16,881 nucleotides of DNA from an uncultured Veillonella sp. (lineage in GTDB: Bacteria; Bacillota; Negativicutes; Veillonellales; Veillonellaceae): contig CABSJA010000039.1 of the NCBI GenBank assembly GCA_902477915.1, positions 1 through 16,881 on the forward strand, in the 5' to 3' direction. Shown here piece after piece: positions 7,195-12,469 of this stretch. The number at the start of each line of letters is the position of its first letter. Position 1 is the stretch's first letter. The notes under the pieces are model-generated. The model made no database searches, was not told the DNA's origin, and was given only the letters and a program-made list of their open reading frames with translations. Both the position numbers and the translations under genes were made by a program.

Positions 7195-8783
7195 ATGTAA
7201 CAATTGTGGGCGGTGGCCTAACAGGATTGACAGCGGCTTATTATTTAGGTCATGCGAAGCCGGACTGGAATATCACTCTTTACGAACAAGCACCACGATT
7301 TGGTGGGAAAATACAAACACAACGAGTTGATGATTTCGTAGTAGAACTAGGCCCCGACTCGTATTTAGGTCGTAAAACGGAAATGACGGACCTAATCTAT
7401 GATCTTGGATTAGGCGATACCCTTGTATCAAATGAAACAGGGCAGGCCTTTGTGTATGATAAGGGTTCAATTCATCCTATTCCAGGTGGCTCTATCATGG
7501 GGATTCCAACGGAAATGATGCCTTTTGTGAAAGCGACGCTCATTTCATGGCCTGGGAAACTGCGTGCTGGCCTAGATTACTTTAAAAAGCCTTATCAGCT
7601 CGATAAAAATGGTGACGTATCCATTGGTCATTTCTTTAAATACCATTTGGGACAAGAAATGATGGATAAGCTCATCGAACCACTATTAGCTGGTATCTAT
7701 GGTGGCGATATCTATAAAATCAGTCTATTGTCTACGTTCCCTCATTTTATTCAAGTAGAACAAAAATATGGGAATATGGTAAAAGGTATGATGGCTGCTA
7801 AGATGGGCCACTCCAAAGCGGGGGTTACAAAAGCGGCTAAAGGTGCTGTTGCTGAAGGTGACGTACCGCGTGCTGGTAAAGGAACTATGACAGACCGTCA
7901 ATTTGAAAGTCATGAAGCGAAGTCCACTAAGGCCCATGCGGATATAGCGAGTCGCAAGGGCACTGCTGCTCAATCTGGCATGTTCCGTCAATTGACAGGT
8001 GGCCTTGAAAGCGTTATAACAGCCATCGTTGAGGCTATGCCTAGCAATGTACAGTTACATACGGGGACACTAGTATCTAATATTCGATATGTTGAAGGTA
8101 TGTATGCTATCGATGTGGTGAATTCTGTAAACAATGCTTGTGGCTGTCAATCTACTACAGATTCAGCTACAGAGGTTCTTCTCGATAAAGCTCCTGCTAT
8201 AGCGGATCATGTGATTATCTCTACTCCACCTGCGACGTATTCGCAATGGTTTAAGGATGACGCCGGCTTTGACTTCTTGCGCTCCATGGAGCAATCTAGT
8301 TGCGCTATTGCTATTATGGCCTTTGATAAAAGAACCTTTGATGGTGAATTAAAAGGCTCTGGTCTGTTGATTACACGCAATACAGATACGCCTCTTACGG
8401 CATGTACTATCCTTAATCAAAAGTGGCCACAAACAACGCCTGACGATAAGATTGTATTGCGCGTCTTTATCGGTAAACCTGGCAATGATGTAGTAGAACA
8501 TCTCAATGATGAGGAACTTTCAGAATTAGCGGTAAAAGAAATACAACGCATTATGAATTTTTCCGCACAACCTGAATGGGTTCGCATTAACCGTCTCATT
8601 CACTGTATGCCGCAATATAATGTGGGCCATCGCGCAGGTATTACAGCCGTACGTAAACATGTAGCTGAGAATTATCCAAACTTACACCTTATTGGTACGC
8701 CATTTGATGGCATCGGTATCCCTGATGGTGTGAAACAGGCAAAAGAATTAGTACAGTCTATTGTAAGCAGTAATGAAAACTAA
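7191..8783 (+). CDS. hemY: Coproporphyrinogen/protoporphyrinogen oxidase, HemY/CgoX family
   Basis: FAD-dependent oxidase that aromatises the porphyrinogen; next to CpfC and ChdC homologues the likely reaction is coproporphyrinogen III to coproporphyrin III. The N-terminus has the FAD dinucleotide motif IVGGGLTGLTAAYYL (5-19), then YEQAPRFGGK, and the C-terminus ends with the FAD-contact segment GIGIPDGVKQA. Start is GTG 7191 overlapping the hemH stop, with AGAAAGGA just upstream. At 530 residues it exceeds the usual roughly 460-480. The extra length is mainly a Lys/Ala/Gly-rich stretch at about 203-262 before GMFRQLTGGLESV, plus a second low-complexity piece at about 311-336 containing ACGCQSTTDSATE. 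The oxygen dependence typical of this family is notable if the host is anaerobic; the physiological electron acceptor is not evident. Confidence 0.9.
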   Translation: MNVTIVGGGLTGLTAAYYLGHAKPDWNITLYEQAPRFGGKIQTQRVDDFVVELGPDSYLGRKTEMTDLIYDLGLGDTLVSNETGQAFVYDKGSIHPIPGGSIMGIPTEMMPFVKATLISWPGKLRAGLDYFKKPYQLDKNGDVSIGHFFKYHLGQEMMDKLIEPLLAGIYGGDIYKISLLSTFPHFIQVEQKYGNMVKGMMAAKMGHSKAGVTKAAKGAVAEGDVPRAGKGTMTDRQFESHEAKSTKAHADIASRKGTAAQSGMFRQLTGGLESVITAIVEAMPSNVQLHTGTLVSNIRYVEGMYAIDVVNSVNNACGCQSTTDSATEVLLDKAPAIADHVIISTPPATYSQWFKDDAGFDFLRSMEQSSCAIAIMAFDKRTFDGELKGSGLLITRNTDTPLTACTILNQKWPQTTPDDKIVLRVFIGKPGNDVVEHLNDEELSELAVKEIQRIMNFSAQPEWVRINRLIHCMPQYNVGHRAGITAVRKHVAENYPNLHLIGTPFDGIGIPDGVKQAKELVQSIVSSNEN

Positions 8784-8803
8784 TATTAGTAAATAATTAT
8801 AAG

Positions 8804-8842
8804 AAAAGACTCCATGTGCTATAATAGTATATGGAGTCTTTT
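8804..8842. terminator. Bidirectional-looking intrinsic terminator after hemY
   Basis: AAAAGACTCCAT (8804-8815) pairs perfectly over 12 bp with ATGGAGTCTTTT (8831-8842) around a 15-base loop. The arms supply an A-tract before and a T-tract after the GC-containing core, as in intrinsic terminators. It ends the hemE-hemH-hemY transcript and separates it from chdC. The loop contains TATAAT, but no matching -35 is seen. Confidence 0.75.
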
Positions 8843-8876
8843 CGATTCTTATAGTAATAGAAATATATCATTTTAA

Positions 8877-8897
8877 TATAATCACCATAGATAGGAG
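8877..8897 (+). promoter_or_regulatory. Candidate chdC -10 box and ribosome binding site
   Basis: TATAAT at 8877-8882 would start transcription near 8889, giving a very short leader that still includes the AGGAG at 8893-8897. No good -35 is visible at the usual spacing, so the promoter is tentative. The ribosome binding site decides the start codon: it lies eight bases before ATG 8906 but overlaps the in-frame GTG at 8897. Confidence 0.4.
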
Positions 8898-8905
8898 TGA
8901 TCATA

Positions 8906-9637
8906 ATGGGGAAAGCAATCCCTACAGTAGAAGGTTGGCATAGCCAACACATGGTATTTGCCATGGATTTCAGCGCATGGAACTGCTTTACAGCTGAAGA
9001 GAAAGCAGAAGCGCGCAATGAATTAAAAGCATTTTTAGCGGATCTTGAAGCTAAACATCAAGCTAAAGAAGGTAGCTATGCATTCTATGATTGCAATGGC
9101 GCAAAAGGGGATTTGATTCTATGGATTCTTGGTCCATCCCTTGAATACTTAGCGCAAGTAGAACGCAAGTTCCGCCGCCTTGCTATTGCAAGCGTACTAG
9201 TTCAAACATATTCCTATACATCTGTAACAGAAGTAAGTGCTTATGTTAAGGCTAAACTCGATACAGAAGAAGTTAACCAAAAACTGTACCCTCATGTACC
9301 TCGCGATAAATATATTTGCTTCTATAACATGAGCAAAAAACGTGAAGGCGATGATAACTGGTTCATGCTACCACCTCAAGAACGCGGTGCGTTGATGAAA
9401 TCTCATGGCGAACTTGGTAAAACATACTTAGACGTTCTATCTGAATTCACTACAGGTGGCTGCGGCTTAGACGACTGGGAATGGGGCATTACCATCTTCA
9501 GTAACGACGACATTCAATTCAAAAAAATCGTATACGATATGCGCTTTGAAATCGCCAGTGCAAAATACGGCATCTTCAGCGACTTCTACGTTGGTACCAT
9601 CATCGACGATGCACTATTAGAAGAAATCTTTGGATAA
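8906..9637 (+). CDS. chdC: Coproheme decarboxylase ChdC (HemQ)
   Basis: Chlorite-dismutase-family enzyme that converts coproheme to heme b by two peroxide-dependent oxidative decarboxylations, the last step of the coproporphyrin pathway. The 243-residue length is usual. The C-terminal half carries the family hallmark: YPHVPRDKYICFYNMSKK, then DNWFMLPPQER, LMKSHGELG and GLDDWEWG. By position against the well-studied Staphylococcus enzyme (Tyr145, Lys149, His172), the catalytic Tyr is Tyr140, the neighbouring Lys is Lys144 and the heme-ligand His is His167; all three are present. Start is ATG 8906 because the AGGAG is correctly spaced for it. It is transcribed separately from hemEHY, with terminators on both sides, and is convergent with narK. 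Confidence 0.92.
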   Translation: MGKAIPTVEGWHSQHMVFAMDFSAWNCFTAEEKAEARNELKAFLADLEAKHQAKEGSYAFYDCNGAKGDLILWILGPSLEYLAQVERKFRRLAIASVLVQTYSYTSVTEVSAYVKAKLDTEEVNQKLYPHVPRDKYICFYNMSKKREGDDNWFMLPPQERGALMKSHGELGKTYLDVLSEFTTGGCGLDDWEWGITIFSNDDIQFKKIVYDMRFEIASAKYGIFSDFYVGTIIDDALLEEIFG

Positions 9638-9671
9638 TAAAAAAAGGGACTGCCTAGCAGTCCTTTTTTTT
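9638..9671 (+). terminator. Intrinsic terminator of chdC
   Basis: GGACTGC (9647-9653), loop CTA and GCAGTCC (9657-9663) are followed by eight T residues (9664-9671); an A-run precedes the stem. It begins right after the chdC stop codon. A classic rho-independent terminator. Confidence 0.93.
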
Positions 9672-9771
9672 CCATTAATATGAAGGTTATAATTTTGAAC
9701 AGAAAATTTGTTAACGTCTTGTACTACGTAAAATATAATTCACTATGTTTGAGTATCATATCCATAACTAT

Positions 9772-9815
9772 ATTTTCATAAAAGAAAACCCCGCATCGAT
9801 CCGACTTACGAGGTC
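9772..9815. repeat. Partial diverged relative of one arm of the 9887-9982 hairpin
   Basis: Positions 9781-9815 align without gaps to 9891-9925 at 23 of 35 bases, including identical AAAGAA and a nine-base ATCCGACTT block followed by CG-G. The flanks (ATTTT...ATA) also resemble each other. Only one arm is present; there is no matching opposite arm, so it looks like a truncated or decayed relative. Confidence 0.5.
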
Positions 9816-9832
9816 TTCCCTTCGTGCTTAGA

Positions 9833-10015
9833 TAACAGAAACTATAATTTACATTTCCCTAAAATGCTAATACACATCTAATTTTTAATAAAAGAACTCC
9901 CTCATAAAATCCGACTTGCGGGTTCAAGGCCTATGGCCGCAGAACTAATTCGCATGGAGGATTGTTGAGGGAGTCTTTTATTACTTTATTGGGTTGTAAA
10001 TTATAGTTTCTGTTA
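9833..10015. repeat. 183-bp element with exact 21-bp terminal inverted repeats (MITE-like)
   Basis: Positions 9833-9853 are the exact reverse complement of 9995-10015 (21 of 21). The ends read TAACAG...CTGTTA, so a TA target duplication typical of IS630/Tc1-type elements is possible, although a palindromic TA cannot be proved to be a duplication. No reading frame lies inside. The right end stops four bases from the narK stop codon. It encloses the hairpin at 9887-9982. Being a mobile element is inference; a bidirectional terminator structure is the alternative. Confidence 0.6.
9887..9982. terminator. Long nested hairpin, probable bidirectional terminator (narK side)
   Basis: Positions 9887-9904 pair with 9966-9982 over 17 bp with one bulged A, core CTCCCTCA/TGAGGGAG, and both ends carry TTTTATT on the strand leaving the hairpin. 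Inside the 61-base loop, further short helices nest in register: ATCC/GGAT (9909-9912/9959-9962), GCG/CGC (9918-9920/9951-9953), GTTC/GAAC (9922-9925/9942-9945) and GGCC/GGCC (9928-9931/9935-9938). On the minus strand it would terminate narK, starting 38 bases after its stop. Confidence 0.65.
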
Positions 10016-10019
10016 CACC

Positions 10020-11357
10020 CTATACGTTCATGTTCGCGCTTTTACGTACATAGAACCAGTAGCATACTGCTACAGTTACGATGTTGAAGGCTAACAATAC
10101 AGCGAAGGCTGGATAGATATTACCGAATGTGGAATATGTAAAGCCGAAGATTTTAGGTGTAATGAAAGCACCGTATGCAGCTACAGCGGCTACGAAGCCT
10201 GTGATTAAAGAGGAAAGCAATGGATTGCCGAATACGTGTGGGATCATACGGAATGTTGCACCAGTTGCGAAGCCACAGCATACGAATGTTAATACAGACA
10301 TAGCGAAGAAGAATGGGAAGTTGTGCATATCTACGCCAAATGCAATCAATGCAGTTGTTGCACATAAACCGAGAAGACTCACAAAGGTAACTTTTGTACC
10401 GCTGTTGATTTTATCGGCTAACCAACCACCTACAGGACGAAGCGCACCTGCTACAAGTGGGCCTACGAATGCGATTGAAGCAAATGGAATTTCAGGGAAT
10501 TCTTTACCTACTAATAGACCAAGTGCTGCTGCATAACCAGAGAACGCACCGAAGGAACAAGTATATAACAATGTAAGTGCCCAAGTGTGTTTATTACCAA
10601 AGATTTGTACAAGGTTTTTAGGATTTGGTTTTTCTAATGGCAAGTTATCCATGAAACGTGTCATCAATGCAAGGATAACAACGAGAGGTACGATCCACAT
10701 GAAAGCAGCGTTGGCAAGGTAAACTGCATTACCTTTGATGATAGCTGGTGTTACACCAAATACACTACCTAATGCAGCAGAACCCATAGCGAATGGAGCT
10801 AAGAAGTAGATTACGGAAATACCAAGGTTACCGACGCCACCGTTGATACCAAGAGCTGTACCTTTTTCGGATTTAGGGAAGAAGTTGCCAATGTACGCCA
10901 TGGAGGACGAGAAGTTGGCGCCTGCTAAACCGATTAAGGCAGTTAAGATCATGAATGTCATATAAGAAGTTGTTGTATCTTGAACGGCAAAGCCGAGCCA
11001 TACAACAGGAACTAATAAAATAAGTGTGGAAATAAATGTCCAGTTTTTACCACCGATTAAGGCTGGCATGTAGGTATATACAAAACGTAATGTAGCACCT
11101 ACAAGGCCTGGCAATGCAGCTAAGGTAAATAATTGATCGGTTGTGAAATTAAAGCCTGCGCCGTTGAGTTGCGCTGCAATGGTTGCCCATAAATACCATA
11201 CACAGAATGAAAGGGTTAATGCAATTGTGGATATAACCAAGTTTTGTTTAGCAATTTTTTTACCAAACTTTTCCCAAAATTCTGGATTATCTGGTTGCCA
11301 ATTAGCCACAATTTCGCTACGGCTTGCCCCTACTTGAGGCATTTTTAGTTCGCTCAT
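10020..11357 (-). CDS. narK: Nitrate/nitrite transporter NarK (MFS)
   Basis: Inner-membrane major facilitator protein for nitrate uptake or nitrate/nitrite exchange, feeding the nitrate reductase encoded next to it. The 445 residues contain a hydrophilic N-terminus of about 38 residues and then about twelve hydrophobic segments. Nitrate-porter features are visible: the Gly-rich stretch LAGANFSSSMAYIGNFFP followed by KGTALGINGGVGNLG, and a second one, CCGFATGATFRMIP. ATG at 11357 is preceded on the minus strand by AAGGAG at 11372-11367, nine bases away. It is divergent from the regulator gene and convergent with chdC, so it forms its own transcript, probably ended by the hairpin at 9887-9982. 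Direction of transport cannot be told from the sequence. Confidence 0.93.
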   Translation of the reverse strand: MSELKMPQVGASRSEIVANWQPDNPEFWEKFGKKIAKQNLVISTIALTLSFCVWYLWATIAAQLNGAGFNFTTDQLFTLAALPGLVGATLRFVYTYMPALIGGKNWTFISTLILLVPVVWLGFAVQDTTTSYMTFMILTALIGLAGANFSSSMAYIGNFFPKSEKGTALGINGGVGNLGISVIYFLAPFAMGSAALGSVFGVTPAIIKGNAVYLANAAFMWIVPLVVILALMTRFMDNLPLEKPNPKNLVQIFGNKHTWALTLLYTCSFGAFSGYAAALGLLVGKEFPEIPFASIAFVGPLVAGALRPVGGWLADKINSGTKVTFVSLLGLCATTALIAFGVDMHNFPFFFAMSVLTFVCCGFATGATFRMIPHVFGNPLLSSLITGFVAAVAAYGAFITPKIFGFTYSTFGNIYPAFAVLLAFNIVTVAVCYWFYVRKSANMNV

Positions 11358-11442
11358 TTTGAACTTCTCCTTACTGAAAAACTATACATGCAATGAAGAC
11401 ATGGAAGATACAATTATCAGTCAATGTATATGAATATTGCAA

Positions 11443-11461
11443 TCTATAGAGTTTCTATAGA
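11443..11461. promoter_or_regulatory. Palindrome in the narK upstream region
   Basis: TCTATAGA, three bases (GTT), then TCTATAGA again; each word is itself palindromic, so the site reads both as direct and inverted repeat. It lies 86 bp upstream of the narK start, within its likely promoter region. It could be an operator, but the words are AT-rich and no regulator is known to me for it. Confidence 0.35.
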
Positions 11462-11528
11462 AAGTATTCGAATTACTTAGAGAACTGAGTTATAATTATT
11501 GTATCAACAAAATTTGCAATGTCTTATA

Positions 11529-11564
11529 TCACAAATATATTATATATTGTAAAAATTTTTGTGA
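11529..11564. promoter_or_regulatory. Widely spaced TCACAAA/TTTGTGA inverted repeat
   Basis: TCACAAA (11529-11535) and TTTGTGA (11558-11564) are exact inverted copies 22 bases apart in the narK-regulator intergenic region. Each contains the CRP/FNR-type half-site TGTGA, pointing outward towards one of the two divergent genes. They may be single half-sites of two boxes rather than one operator. Confidence 0.4.
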
Positions 11565-11565
11565 A

Positions 11566-11608
11566 TGTGACATAAAACACACATATTCTGAAATTAATAA
11601 GTTATAAT
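11566..11608 (+). promoter_or_regulatory. CRP-type box and -10 of a candidate class II promoter for the regulator
   Basis: TGTGACATAAAACACA (11566-11581) matches TGTGA-N6-TCACA at nine of ten half-site bases. TATAAT follows at 11603-11608 with no -35. If transcription starts seven bases after the -10 (11615), the box centre falls at exactly -41.5, the standard position for class II activation by CRP/FNR proteins. A second TATAAT at 11632-11637 is an alternative -10. Confidence 0.5.
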
Positions 11609-11640
11609 AATCTTGTATATACATGAAAGTATATAATACA

Positions 11641-11696
11641 TGTACTTTTACTATAAATAGATTAGTATAACTAATGGATTTTATATTAAAAGTACA
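11641..11696 (+). promoter_or_regulatory. Nested inverted repeat in the regulator leader
   Basis: TGTACTTTTA (11641-11650) is exactly repeated in reverse complement at 11687-11696, and between them ATTAGT-ATA-ACTAAT (11661-11675) forms a second, smaller palindrome. The right arm ends two bases before the GGAG ribosome binding site of the regulator. It may be an autoregulatory operator or an RNA structure that affects translation start. Confidence 0.45.
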
Positions 11697-11712
11697 ATGG
11701 AGTGGTGATGGT

Positions 11713-12399
11713 ATGGATAAAAATTTAATTAACCAATTGCTTGCTTTGCCGGGCGAGGAACTCCATCTTAAAAAAGGTGATTTTCTCTTCCATGAGGGGG
11801 ACAAGGCAGAACACTTTTACGTAGTAGTAAAAGGTAGAATGAGCATTAAAAAGTTCGAAGCTAGTGGGCACATTTTTGCATTGCGTCTAGTAGGGCCGAA
11901 TAATGTAATTGGTGAGGTTCCGTTGTATGAGGAGAACACAAAAACATATGTGTTCAACGCCATTGCTCGGGAGGATTGCTCTGTTTATTCTATTCGCTAT
12001 GATTTGTTAGAGGCTGCTATTGCAAAAGACCATTCGTTGGCCATTGCAATCATGAAGATCTATACATTACATATGCGACGTCAACAGGCAAAATACCGAG
12101 ACTTGCTACTATATGGCAAGAAGGGAGCATTTTATTCTACCTTGTTGCGCTTAGCCAATAGTTATGGTGTAGAGCGCGAGGATGGTATCTTTATCGATAT
12201 CGCCCTAACAAATCAAGAGTTGGCTGAATTTGCTGCCACATCAAGAGAAAGTTTAAATCGCATGCTAAGTGAGTTGCGTAAGTTGGGCTATGTAGCCTAT
12301 GACAAACACCATCTAGTAATCTGTGATTTTGACGCTTTAATCGGATTGCTTGATTTAGAGGTTGATAATATAGACCCTAATATTAGTAATATCGAATAA
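11713..12399 (+). CDS. Crp/Fnr-family transcriptional regulator of the nitrate genes
   Basis: DNA-binding regulator located between narK and narG, presumably controlling them. I choose ATG 11713 (228 residues): GGAG at 11699-11702 precedes it suitably, while the in-frame ATG at 11674 lacks a ribosome binding site. Residues about 15-125 form a cyclic-nucleotide-binding-type barrel (GDFLFHEGD, GEVPLYEE), but the arginine that holds the cAMP phosphate is absent from the GEVPLYEENTKTYV segment. Residues about 165-195 are a winged helix-turn-helix with recognition helix SRESLNRML. Arg178-Glu179 and Arg183 correspond to the CRP residues that read TGTGA. Only two Cys are present (89, 204), so an FNR-type iron-sulfur cluster is unlikely. 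Signal and ligand are unknown; a nitric-oxide- or redox-responsive DNR/NNR-like role is one possibility. Orthology to a named gene is not claimed. Confidence 0.85.
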   Translation: MDKNLINQLLALPGEELHLKKGDFLFHEGDKAEHFYVVVKGRMSIKKFEASGHIFALRLVGPNNVIGEVPLYEENTKTYVFNAIAREDCSVYSIRYDLLEAAIAKDHSLAIAIMKIYTLHMRRQQAKYRDLLLYGKKGAFYSTLLRLANSYGVEREDGIFIDIALTNQELAEFAATSRESLNRMLSELRKLGYVAYDKHHLVICDFDALIGLLDLEVDNIDPNISNIE

Positions 12400-12410
12400 C
12401 AGGATTTTCT

Positions 12411-12446
12411 CCCTTGTGTTAGCTCAGCTAACGCAAGGGATTTTTT
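12411..12446 (+). terminator. Strong intrinsic terminator or attenuator directly before narG
   Basis: A 13-bp stem with one G-U pair (12411-12423 with 12427-12439, loop TCA) is followed by A and six T residues (12441-12446). It starts 11 bases after the regulator's stop codon and ends 10 bases before the narG ribosome binding site AAGGAGG (12456-12462). No promoter fits in the gap, so narG transcripts must pass through it. Confidence 0.9.
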
Positions 12447-12469
12447 GTAGTTTTGAAGGAGGACACGAG

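Larger units (their letters stand above)
9672..10019. other. Gene-free convergent intergenic region with structured repeats
   Basis: No coding sequence is recognisable between the chdC terminator and the end of narK. The region holds a 21-bp inverted repeat enclosing a long imperfect hairpin (9833-10015) and a partial diverged relative of that hairpin (9772-9815), annotated separately. The remainder is AT-rich with nothing I can name. Confidence 0.6.

Noticed and set aside
9905..9965. tRNA or tRNA-like element suggested by GGTTCAA
   Set aside because: No acceptor stem, anticodon arm or CCA-compatible end can be drawn; the pairing pattern is a single nested hairpin.
9672..10019. CRISPR array or attachment site in the repeat-rich gap
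   Set aside because: Repeats are inverted or single diverged copies, not regularly spaced direct repeats; no integrase or cas gene is present.
11674..11712. ATG 11674 as regulator start
   Set aside because: No ribosome binding site precedes it and the 13 extra residues overlap the palindromic leader; ATG 11713 fits better.
8782..12391. CTAATATTAGTAA word occurring after hemY (about 8780) and at the end of the regulator gene (about 12378)
   Set aside because: Short AT-rich palindromic word; one copy is coding sequence. Chance is sufficient.
12416..12469. GTG start adding 18 residues to NarG
   Set aside because: It lies inside the terminator stem with no ribosome binding site, while ATG 12470 has AAGGAGG at the right spacing and reproduces the E. 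coli residue numbering.
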